A stretch of DNA of 64,000 nt from Coptis chinensis (taxonomy: Eukaryota; Streptophyta; Magnoliopsida; Ranunculales; Ranunculaceae), in assembly GCA_015680905.1 (NCBI GenBank), contig CM027381.1, forward strand, positions 54,564,501 to 54,628,500. Direction: 5' to 3'. Below the pieces are notes generated by a model. That model ran no database searches. It worked only from the letters and a program-made list of their open reading frames with translations, and was not told the DNA's origin. This document shows, one piece after another, positions 32,590 through 42,691 of this stretch. Numbering within the stretch: position 1 is the stretch's first letter; every line of letters starts with the position of its first letter. The position numbers and the translations under genes are program-made.

Positions 32590-33747
32590 TGTTGAAATAG
32601 CCACTTTTCTGTAGGGGAAAAGATATCTACATGTCATAGCATTAAGCTTTCTATAATCAATACAAATCCGCCACGTTATAGGAATTTGGGTGGAAACTAA
32701 CTCTCCATCGGCATTACGAATGACTGTAACACCGGATTGCTTAGGGACTACATAAACTAGGCTTACCCACTCACTATCTGAGATGGGGTATATAATGCCA
32801 ACATTAACTAATCTTAAAACTTCCACTCTAACTACCTCTTTCATGGCAGGGTTCAAGTGATGTTGTGGCTCATAGGAGATTTTCACATTATCCTCCAAAT
32901 TTATGCGATGTTTGCATATGCTAGGGGTCAATACCCTTAATGTCGTCTAAAGACCAACCAATCGCAGAACGATATTCACGAATAACCCTAATCAAATTTG
33001 CCTATTCAGTAGCAGATAACTAAGATGATATAATAATCAGATGAGGGCCATCCGGATCTAAATGAATATACTTTAACTCAACGAGAAGATGTTTAAGCTC
33101 AGGGGTGGGAGGAGTGGGAATGAGAGATTCAGGAGGGCCGTTCTCCTCTACAATGCAGATTTGTTCAGGAATGAGTTCTTCACACTCAGGAGCTAGATCA
33201 TAGATAGGAGTAGATTTTAAGAGGGCATGTACTTCTTGGATGTAAGAATCCTCAGTACTGCGAAAGGAAAGAAATTAGTGTATCTGATTATCTGGAAAAG
33301 TTTTGTTAAAATAATCTTGAGCGAGACTTTCTATCATGCTAATTTCGCCATCTATAGTCATGTCTGGTGTCTATTGCATCATCTTAAAAACATTTACCTC
33401 AAGAGCAAGGTTTTCAAAGGAAATGGACATTGAACCATCGTGGCAATTAATGAGGGCATTGGCAGTTTCCAAGAAAGGACGCCCTAAGATGATAGAAATG
33501 AGTCATCAGTGACTTCTATGTCTAGAATGACAAAATCGGATGGATAATAGAAGTCTTGTACTTTAACAAGAATATTTTCAACTACGCCCTTAGGATACTT
33601 AATCGAACAATCGGCTAACTGCAAAGTCATTTTAGTCGGCTTTAGATAATGTATACCTAGTTGTTTATAATGGTAAAACAGGAGTAAGTTAACACTCACC
33701 CCTAGATCTAGAAGAGCAGTTGTGGTGAAAGTATCTCCTAAGGTGCA
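32590..33747 (-). pseudogene. E2 protease and reverse transcriptase N-terminal part
   Basis: The minus strand has the aspartic protease with active-site LLDLGVSVNLL (about 33665-33720) and [38 protein letters not shown] frameshifted GRPFLETANALIN follows. A broken linker leads to reverse transcriptase: GIIYPISDSEWVS, VVPKQSGVTVI, ITWRICIDYRKLNAMT (32640-32830). RT homology ends near 32612, before the catalytic region, which lies on the other strand at 39630. Confidence 0.85.
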
Positions 33748-34464
33748 TTATACAGTGGGACGACCAGGGTCCTTGTACTTAACGATTTCATTATGTTCAG
33801 ATAAAAAGGAAAATTGTTCTGTTAAGAAGGCTTCTTTAGGTATGTTTGTTTTCCTCTTTGTGGTGCACAAATCTTTAAGAAACTTAGCGTGTTTTGGAAG
33901 ACGTTTTATAGCATCGAGGAAAGGTAGGTTTATAGTTAAATTTTTGAAAACTTCCCTAATCTTGTTAAAATTATCGTCCATCTTTAGCAGAGCTAGTCTC
34001 TGGGGAAACGATGGGTTTTCTTTATATTTAGCATAAGGTTTAATATGAGTATTGCCCTTTTATTTATCTTTTGCTAATTTTCCCTTAGGTTGAGGTTTAA
34101 CTGGTACTTCTACAGTGGTAGGATCTTCAGTTTCAACTACGTTATCTAGTAAGGTTCCTTTATCTTTATTAGTTTGTGTGGAATCCTCAAGCATTATTAC
34201 TTTTTTGTCAACCACTTTCCCTGAATGGAGAGTAGTTACGACTTTTAATTCTCCTTGTTTTAAAGTTTCATTACTAGGATTACCGATTAATTCAAAAGCT
34301 GTGTTTGTTGATTTTGGATTAGGTATGGGTTGACCTGGAAACACGCCTTTTTGTTGGATCTTTTCTTGGGATAATTGTTGGATAGATTGTTGGATTGCTA
34401 GTAATACCTGTTGTTGAGTCTGCATGTATGCATCGAATCTATCGGGTTGGGAAGGTTGAGTTGC

Positions 34465-35810
34465 ATCGAATATATCGGATCTGAATAGGGATTATGGGTA
34501 TTATGCCCATATACTAGTGGATGTTGATCTCTCGGAAGTAATACCGGAGCAAATTTATGTCAAGACTAAGAAGGTGCAATTATGGCAAACTGTGGAGGTT
34601 AGAAAGCTGCCCAAGATGTGCACACATTGCAAAATAGTGGGACACCTAGTTACAGAATGCAGGAAGTTAAAAGGAGCAATGAACAAGGACAAAGTGGTGG
34701 TAATTGATTCCACTCCACCAACGGAAAATTTGGCAGAGAAAACTCAAAAGAAGAGAAGACGAAAACAAAAGCAAGGTGAAACCAGTAGACAAGGCGAAGC
34801 AATCTGGATTCCTAAACCTACTGATCAGCACAAAGAAACTCAAGTTCAAAATAGATTCGAAGGGCTGGAAGTTGAGGAAAGTAAGGATATGGAAATTCAA
34901 GAAATTCGAAGGCCTATGAGTCCAGTAGTGGAGAAAGTGACGGACCATCAAGCTACACTAGTTGGGGTGCAGAAAGTGAGTCCAGAAATGGCGGGGAGTA
35001 GTGAGTCCAAAGAAGACATGTGAGCCCAACAGGGCATGGGAATCCAGCAGCGCCTGTGAGTCCAGCAGTACATGTGAGTCCAGCAGAGCAGGTGAGTCTA
35101 GCAGTGACTGAAACAGTGGCTTTATTTTATGAGGATACGGTGTAGAAAGTGACTCAAATAACACCAACAAACTATCCAGTAGAGGGGATCCTAGTCTCTC
35201 TAGTTTCAAATGAGTCTACACCGAACATAGTGACTAACTTCCGATCCCCTAACAAAGAGGCGGTGTGTTTACAAGTCCTGAATGTATCTATAGTCAGTGA
35301 AACATTCGTTTCCCCAGTGGCACATGGGACTTCACCCAGCATAGCGCCTAACTTCATCTCTACAAATGAAGAGGTTGTTGGAGCTCAGGCCAGATAAATA
35401 GAGTTCTAGATTCATATTCCTCATCGACAACAAGAGCAGAGTCCTCATTCTCCAATGTATTGAACGAAACCAACTTTATTTCGATAGCGGTCAATTGGGG
35501 AGACTTTGCTGATGATGAAGATATATCGGAGGATGGTGATGAACCATGGCAGACAATACCCAAGAAAAAATACAAACCACAATGGATGCTGCAGGACCAC
35601 TCTCCGCTATCCACGAGGGCACGAAAACCTCCACCACATAAGAAATGAATATCCTATTACTTTTGTTGCAAAATTGGAAAAATCGGATCAGTTATACTTT
35701 AGGTCCCCCTAGAGTGTAAAAAGATCTCCTTTTGTTACTTTTGGTGGAATCCTACCTATGTAACTTTATATTAATATTAATATATTCACATTTTGCCTAC
35801 AAAAAAAAAA
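34465..35810 (+). mobile_element. LINE derivative with ORF1 C-terminus only, polyadenylated
   Basis: It is flanked by GAGTTGC (34458-34464 and 35811-35817) and ends in A10. Coding starts inside ORF1 (DVDLSEVIPEQIYVKTKKV, CCHC knuckle CTHCKIVGHLVTEC at about 34618-34660, basic KKRRRKQKQ). After frame changes it ends WGDFADDEDISEDGDEPWQT...TRARKPPPHKK at 35648, followed at once by a 3' UTR-like 150 bp and poly(A). No ORF2 is present, unlike LINE-1 and LINE-2, where ORF2 follows ORF1 directly. Confidence 0.8.
34968..35110 (+). repeat. Degenerate GTGAGTCCAGCAG minisatellite
   Basis: About seven imperfect units of 15 to 21 bp, core GTGAGTCCAGCAG, run through the hinge region of the ORF1 fragment. 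In the ORF1 frame they encode V-S-P-A-type repeats. They look like local slippage in a low-complexity linker. Confidence 0.65.
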
Positions 35811-36997
35811 GAGTTGCCACGGGTTGTGTAACAGGAACTACCTCACGCTGATTATTAACGGGTAGATTTTGATAGTTGTTATTTACCGAGACTAAACTTC
35901 TATTATTATTATTATTATAATTACCTTACCCTTGTCCTTGCCTTGGTTGATATTGATTGTAGTTATTGGTGGGCCTAACATTTTGATTATTAAAACCTAG
36001 AGGTGTTGCTTGATGGTGATTATTACGCCAACTAAAATTAGGATTTTGTCTCAAAGGTGCATTAGGTATATTAAAAGCGCATACATCTTTTGGCTGTGGT
36101 TGTGGTAGTTCATAGGCAAGAGGACAATAATGATCAGAATGCTTAAGACTACAACATAAAGTACAGCAAGGAGAGTTTATATTCATGATAGGAATGGGTT
36201 TCGCTTCTTGTTTATTTACAGAAAAGGCATCTACTTTACGAGTGAGGGATTCAATTAAAGTTCTAAGTTCAGGATCAGGTTTAACCTCAAACATACTGGC
36301 TGCCTTAGCTGTAGCAAAAGAAGGAATATAGCGGGAGTAATCGTTACCTCCCCATTTGTTACTTATCTTGGATTGATTATCTAGAAAATTATAAGCATCT
36401 GTGGCTCCTTTACCTAGGAAATTACCACCATTCATGATATCTAAAGTCTCTTTATGATGTTGGGATAGGCCTTTGAAGAAGGCACGAACTAGTGTGTCTT
36501 TACCAATATTATGATGTGGACATTCTACTAGAAGATCAGTGAAATGATTCCAACCCTCAGAAAAGGATTCTTGAGGCTTTTGGCGAAAGAAATGAATATG
36601 TGATAGCATTTCATCTGTCTTCTGTGGCGGGTAAAATTGTTCCATAAATAATTCTACTAGTTTTTCCCATGTGTCGATAAAGTTCGGCTTTTATGCTGTT
36701 AGCTAAGCAGCCGCTTTGTAAGCCAGGGTGAAAGGAAACACCTTGAGCTTTATTTGTTCAGGTCTTATGTTAGGATGATGACATGTAGTAAGAACTTGTT
36801 GTATCCTACGTAAGTGTTGATAAGGCTTCTCATGGTCTAACCTATGGAAAACAGGTAGCTAATTAAATATATTAGGGGGGGGGGGGGGGAATTATAAAAT
36901 CTCCCATAGTATCTACAAGAATTATGCAGGACTCAGGTCCATCGTTTAAAGCCTTATAGAAATCAGAGAGGGGTCTCTCTACTATTTCTTCACCCAT

Positions 36998-38315
36998 TGC
37001 TACAAATGTAGTTGTGGTGGGTGTAGGTGGTGCGTGTGGTGATTGGTGAATTTCTAGATAGGCGGTTATTTCTGCGTCTATGATAAACTAATATAGCAGG
37101 TTTATGCGTACTAGATCTTAATCTCATGCAAGTTTTAAGTCTAATAGGAAATTCCTAACGAGCATGCAAAAAATAGCTTGATTATTACTAGAAATAGAAT
37201 CCTCTGACAGTGAATTCGAGGATATATAGAGGTGTTACCTGGAGCGTCCTTGCTATGTGTATAAATAGCGTCTTCAATAGCCTTGAAGCACGTCTATGTT
37301 ACTTGAACAATTATATGACTATAGGTCCGGGTATACGATGTGGATTGTGAAGTCCTGTAAAAAGATTAAGGGCTTTTTAGACTTTGGTCCTACGCATAGT
37401 TGGTTTATTAGACTTTGGTCCAGAAAAGCTTGAATATTAGATTTTAGTCCTAGTTCTATTTTGTTCACTGTTAGTCAACTCAGTTGACTAACAGTCAACG
37501 TGGTCGAGTCTGCACTATTTCTAATACGACTGAGTTGACTAACGGTGAACAAACAGAACTAGGACTAAAGTCTAATATTCAAGCTTTTCTGGGCCAAAGT
37601 CTAATAAACCAACTATGTGTAGGACCAAAGTCTAAAAAACTCAAAGATTAACCTTATTAGTCCAAGAGTTTTTAAGAATTAGGTTAAGGCTTTTTTACTA
37701 TTGGCTTCGTGTTGGGCCTTGATGTTAGGCCTATGAAATGGGCTTTGGTAGTTGGTGGGCTTACTAATTAAACTAATATTAATTAATTTTTTTGTATTTT
37801 TGAATCAAACCAATGGCCAGGCCATTTAAGAATTGAGGGAGGTTGTCCGTGCGTGCACGTTCCTTAATTAGAGAACCCCAATTTCTTTGAGTTTTCTAGA
37901 CACCGTTTAGAATGAATATAAAATATTTTTTGAGTTGATAGCATACAAGTACTGTACTATACTCGTGAGATAGTATGGAAAATAATATTAAAAAATTAAT
38001 TTACTGTAATTAACCTATGGTGCGTGCATGCTGAGAAATAATGTAAATTGAGTGCGATGCGAATTAAAGTAAGGTGCGGGGGGCGCTATGCGAAGTCAAA
38101 TATGAGGTGCGTGTGCGCTTATAACTAAATAACTAGGGTTGAAACTTTTAAGGCCAGGTCACGGGAGGGCAGGGAGTTGGTTGAACAAATCGTGTGCTCT
38201 CCTACAGTAGCAGAAAAATTCGAAGAAATTACGAACAGTGTTTTCAGTGTGTGTTTTGTGAATAGTAAAAAATAGTGTTTTGTAATCTAAACACACATAA
38301 TGTAAACGAACTAGA
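36998..38315 (-). other. E2 leader between primer-binding site and gag
   Basis: Non-coding, in the position of the retrotransposon 5' leader (minus orientation). It contains the MITE at 37370-37642. Unlike the E1 and E4 leaders, I do not see the GC-rich GAGCGC cassette here. Confidence 0.6.
37370..37642. mobile_element. Mutator-type MITE (273 bp foldback)
   Basis: It is a near-complete inverted repeat. The left arm GGGCTTTTTAGACTTTGGTCC...TAGTCAACTCAG pairs with the right arm CTGAGTTGACTA...GGACCAAAGTCTAAAAAACTC. Arms are roughly 120-130 bp with a short centre. The 9-bp duplication AAAGATTAA at 37361-37369 and 37643-37651 is the length typical of the Mutator superfamily. It has no coding capacity and sits in E2's leader. 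Confidence 0.88.
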
Positions 38316-38331
38316 TGGCAAGCGGCGCCAT
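38316..38331 (-). other. E2 primer-binding site (tRNA-Asp type, imperfect)
   Basis: Read on the minus strand, the base run AATGGCGCCGCTTGCC follows the LTR end. It resembles the E1 and E4 sites and the start of the tRNA-Asp complement (TGGCGCCG). It fixes the orientation of the adjoining LTR. Confidence 0.65.
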
Positions 38332-39624
38332 TGATAAGTAACAATATTTTTAATACCACCGAAACAGTAATGAGAAGAGGGGAAAACAGTAGATTATCAA
38401 GATAAGAAACTCTCTAATTCATGTGATAAAGAGGAGAGTGGTCTTGTTCGTACCACTCTAGTTGTACATTAGTTGAATGCAAGTTTATATTAGAAATATG
38501 CTTTACTAGCGAGAGTCAAAACAGTAGATTTAAGGGTAAAAAATAGTGTTTAATAAGATGATAAAAGATATAGAAGGGGTTTAATCCGCCACGCGATTCG
38601 ATTGACTATTAGTTAGTATTGAATCGCTTGTTTTAATCCCTAGTGAAGACAAGTCCTCTCGAATCGAGGTTTCACTAGCATGAGAGTTTAGCTCTACCAC
38701 AAATCTTTTTGGTGGTGGCTATAAACTCTAGTTCTTCGTTATGAGCGCTATCTCTAGACACTCACAACGAAGAACTTGACGTTCTTATTGGAAACAATAC
38801 TAAACTAGTGGTTAATCATCCTCACATGGCGTCATAAACCTCATCTAATGGAGGTTTATCCTTGTGTCATCGAAATCATGCTAACTAAACAATTAATATA
38901 AGACATAATGTAAAGAAGAATAGAATATTAAATAGCTAAGCTTTTATTGATGGAAATTAATGGTGGCTACAAACTAAATTATTCTAACCGGCCTAAAGAA
39001 AGTAAACCTAATTTAAAATAAACTAAGGCATTGAGAAAAGAAGAGAATAAGAGGAGGAGAGGAGTGTTTAGCCTCAACCCTCTTTATGTAGGAGAGGGTT
39101 AGGGTTACATTTTCGTGCATGGGTCAAAAAGGGGGACTTTGGGCCTCTAAAGTGAGCCCAAAGTTCACTAGGTTAATTCTAAAGAGGCCACAGCTGCTGG
39201 AAATTACTTCCATGCTCTTTTAATCCACTTTTACAGCTCTGAATGTGGCAAGGATGGATCCATTGGAAAGCTTATTTCGAGAAGGTTGTTTTGACAAAAA
39301 GTATACTCACTTTCGAGGCCTGAGTCCAAAGATACCGCCTGTTGAAGTTCTGTTGACTTTTCTATTCTTTTTATACCCTGATTGACTTTGACTTCCTAGC
39401 TTTGACTGGGCTTGAAAAAGGCTTTTCTCCATGATTCTTGGGCTTTAAACATAGAACTTCCTCAGCAATCATCATGACTCATTTTCCATGCAAAAGTGGT
39501 GCTTTTAGTCACCTAATCAACTTCAAGTCCTGAAATGCACAAAAACACGTAAACAGTATTAACTCTTATTTATTATAAACAAAATTGGCCTAAGTAGAAT
39601 ACTATTATGGGGTTTAAAATACAC
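38332..39624 (-). repeat. E2 5' LTR, reversed
   Basis: Inner end TGATAAGTAACAA (plus strand) lies next to the primer-binding site. The outer end reads ...TTTTAGGTGCTTAT, lacking the last CA of an expected TTATCA, and runs straight into reverse transcriptase coding at about 39627. Parts of it (for example the CGTGCATGGG block near 39115 and the GACTCC..TCATCGAGG-like stretch) resemble the E1/E4 LTRs. It is about 1.29 kb. Confidence 0.75.
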
Positions 39625-39627
39625 TTT

Positions 39628-41550
39628 TAGGTGCTTATGACCGGCCATGCTTACTATTATTTTTTAGATGGCTACTTTGGCTATTTCCAAATTATTATTG
39701 ACCCAGATGACCAAGAGAAGACTACATTCACATGTCCGTTTGGTACATATGCATATAAAAGAATTCCCTTTGGCCTGTGTAATACACCTGGTACTTCTAG
39801 CGCTATAGGCTACATATTTTTAGTTACATTGTGAAGAAATTCATGGAAGTATTTAAGGATGACTTTTCCATTCATGGTCATTCCTTTGAAGATTGTCTTT
39901 CAAATCTTTCTAAAATTTTGAAATGGTACGTGCCAGGAAAAGAACTTAGTCTTAAACTAGCAAAAATGTCATTTTATGGTCACTAAAGGCATAGTATTAG
40001 GTCATATTGTTTCTAAGAATGGAATAGAAGTAGATAAAGATAAAATAAATAAGATAGCGTCTCTGCCTATATTACGGACTGTCCATGACATTAGGGCCTT
40101 TCTTGGCCATGCAGGTTTCTACAGACGTTTCATATAAGATTTTTCAAAAATGGCTAAGCCTTTAACAAAATTGCTTTTAAAAGATGCCATTTTTTATTTT
40201 AATCAGGACTGCAAATATACTTTTGAAAATTTAAAAGTCGCTTTAACCTTTGCACCTATCATACAACCACCAGACTGGTCAAAACCTTTTGAATTTATAT
40301 GTGATGCTAGTGATTATGTCGTTTATGCTATGCTAGGACCGTAGTTCGATAATAAATCCATAGTTATTTTTTATGCTAGTAAAATCTTAAGTGATGCTCA
40401 TTGTAATTACACTACTACTGAAAAGGAATTTCTAGCCATTGTCTATGCCTTAGATAAGTTCCGTCCCTACTTAGTTGGTTCCACGACCATCATCTATACA
40501 AACCATGCCACGCTTAGGTACCTTCTCGCGAAGAAGGATGCAAAGCAGAGATTGATCCGTTGGATTCTTCTCCTAACTGAATTTACCTTAGAAATTAAGG
40601 ATAAAAAGGAGCTGAAAATGTAGTTGCAGATCACTTATCTAGGTTAAATAATGAGGATGACAGTGATTCCGAATCGATATCCGACTATTTCCCGGATAAG
40701 CATCTTTATTCAATTTTTTCTGCACCTTCGTATGCAAACATTGTTAATTTTTTAGTGTCTGACATCATTCCTGATATATGGTCTAAAAGTGAACGCAAGA
40801 GATTTTTGGCCAAAGTTAAATTTTACTACTGGAATGAACCCTACCTTTTTAAGTATTGTGCGGATCAAATAATTCATCGTTGTATTCCCCAATGGGAGCA
40901 CAATGAAGCCTTATCCTTCTGTCATGAACAATCATATGGGGTTCATTTTAGTGGAAAGAAATCTGCCCCCAAAGTTCTCCAATGCGGTTTATATTGGCCG
41001 ACCTTGTTCAAGATGCCCATGCACACTGCAAAGCGTGTATTAGATGTCAACAACTTGGGCGTATTACTCAACGTAATATGATGCCCTTAAATCCCATTCT
41101 CATAGTGGAGATTTTTTATGTTTGGGGTATTGATTTCATGGGTCCGTTTTCCATCTTGCATGGTTTCATTTATATTCTTGTAGCTGTAGACTACGTTTCT
41201 AAATGGATTGAAGCCATGGCTTGTCGTAGTAACGACCATAAAACTATAGTATTGTTTATAAAGGAGTATATCTTCTCACGTTTCGGTGTACCTAAGGCCA
41301 TCATTAGTGATGGAGGAAAACATTTTTGTAACAGAGTTGTTGAAGCGTTAGTAAAAAAATATGGAGTTACCCATAAGGTGGTGACTTCGTATCACCCACA
41401 AACTAGTAGTCAAGTAGAGGTGTCCAATAGAGAAATAAAAAATATATTAGAAATGACAGTTAATTATGATAGGAAAGACTGGTCTAGATGCCTAACAGAT
41501 GCTTTATGGGCATATAGAACGGCTTTTAAAACACTTATTGGTATGTCACC
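39628..41550 (+). pseudogene. E2 reverse transcriptase C-terminus, RNase H and integrase
   Basis: RT resumes at GHAYYYFLDGYFGYFQIIID (39640) with CPFGTYAYKRIPFGLCNTPGT. The polymerase box reads FKDDFSIHG near 39850 where FMDD/FVDD is usual. RNase H has FEFICDASDYVVYAM (about 40280-40330), [12 protein letters not shown] and [11 protein letters not shown], with N in place of a usual catalytic D. Integrase has the HHCC region ([20 protein letters not shown]) and [11 protein letters not shown] (about 41125), [11 protein letters not shown] (about 41300), [10 protein letters not shown] (about 41410). Frame changes occur near 39835, 39985, 40340, 40620 and 41000. It stops at GMSP at 41550, where E3 begins. 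Confidence 0.9.
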
Positions 41551-42381
41551 TGAAGTTGTATAAGTGGTGTGTAACTTCAAAAGAGTATTGTAAGAAGTGA
41601 GGTTCATCCTAAATTGTTTAGAGTTTGAGTGTAGGAGTTAAGAAGAAAAAAGGTAGACTCTTGGTAAAGACTTGTTTAGTTTAAGTTAATGAAAATATGA
41701 AAACTCAAGTTGTTTGGTATGTAAATGACATGAAAACATTGAAATAAGTATTGATTGAAGATTGAAATAAGAACAACAAAATAAGATTGATTAATTAAAA
41801 CAAACAAAGCAAAATAACAGGATTTAAATAAAAGAAAATGGAGAATAATAAAGTAAAAGACTTGAATTGAAAAACAAGACTAATTCCTACAAACCAAATG
41901 CTTTGGACCCTAAACTAATAGATGTTTTGTCTCTCCCTAACTTTTAGATTATATACCCCTACTTTTGCCTTTTACTGATTTGCCCTCCTCCATTACTTTT
42001 GAGACACCTCACACTTCACTTATGCTTTTGTTTTTTTCTTTTGCTTTTTGATTTTTTCTTGACCAAGGTAGGTTTTTAAAAATGCCATATTTTCAGATAA
42101 TGGCCTCAATCTCTGGTCATCTGAGTTGAGGGCTTTGACCATTGACTTTGACCGTCGACTTTGACTTTTTTAGCACTTTTTCATAGCAGCTTCTACTCTT
42201 TATAATAAGCGTGATTAAGGCTCCTTTAGGTACTAAGACACAACTCTTATGATAAGTAGCCTGAAATTCTCCGTAACCTGAAAAAGGCAATAAAAGCTAT
42301 GAGTTGTGTTTTCATTAAACATAAAAAGGGTTGTAATATAGTAATATAAGGGTAATAAAACGCACATTTGGGAGCTGATCA
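41551..42381 (-). repeat. E3 3' LTR (831 bp)
   Basis: In element orientation it starts TGATCAGCTCCC and ends ATACAACTTCA, giving TG...CA ends. The start is next to a polypurine tract, and the end abuts E2 integrase coding exactly where homology stops. It is shorter than the E1/E4 LTRs. The left end is inferred from the break in integrase. Confidence 0.75.
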
Positions 42382-42400
42382 TAACACCCCCTCCCCTCAA
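42382..42400 (-). other. E3 polypurine tract
   Basis: The minus strand reads TTTGAGGGGAGGGGGTGTTA directly before the LTR start. The conserved hairpin lies just upstream (42409-42426). Confidence 0.75.
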
Positions 42401-42408
42401 ATAGCATC

Positions 42409-42426
42409 TTGCTTGTCCTCAAGCAA
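42409..42426 (-). other. Hairpin beside the E3 polypurine tract
   Basis: TTGCTTG-TCCT-CAAGCAA on the plus strand (AGGA loop in element orientation) is the same hairpin as in E1 and E4, at the same distance class from the LTR, although the LTRs of E3 differ. Confidence 0.75.
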
Positions 42427-42691
42427 GGATGAGAGAAAAACTAAGATCACAAATGAGTGATTTATTATAAGTTATACTAATCTTGTTTTACAGAGTGCGA
42501 TTGCATTGACCATATGCAACAAGGCCTTAAACCACTAGGAATTTCCTAGTGGAGGAGTTTTAAGCCTCGTGAGAGTTTTCGAGTGAAGGTACTAACAAAC
42601 TTCTTCTATTTAGTACGTAGGGTCTTGTTTCCTTATTTATTCTTAGAAGTTCATACATCTTATTAGCAGAGAATACGGATAAGCTCCTTTG

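Larger units (their letters stand above)
33748..36997 (-). pseudogene. E2 gag, interrupted by a LINE derivative
   Basis: The start MGEEIVERPLSDFYKALNDG at 36997 matches the E1 and E4 gag starts. A G15 run (36875-36889, plus strand) disrupts the next segment. The core FMEQFYPPQKTDEMLSHIHFF...ECPHHNIGKDTLVRAFFKGL is open from 36645. The zinc knuckle is CTLCCSLKHSDHYC (about 36140-36180), followed by an Asn/Gln-rich tail. After the insertion at 34465-35810 it continues QSIQQLSQEKIQQKGVFPGQ (34300-34390) and FKNLTINLPFLDAIKRLP (about 33900), ending at the protease. Confidence 0.87.
32590..41550. mobile_element. E2: Athila-like element with an inverted 5' half
   Basis: From left to right: RT N-terminus, protease and gag on the minus strand (32590-36997), leader and primer-binding site (to 38331), a reversed LTR (38332 to about 39624), then RT C-terminus, RNase H and integrase on the plus strand (39630-41550). 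The minus-strand RT stops at ...YLFPY and the plus-strand RT starts at ...GHAYYYFLDG, only about nine residues apart in the family order. The simplest reading is one plus-strand element whose LTR-to-RT segment flipped. E3 cuts off its right end. Confidence 0.7.
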
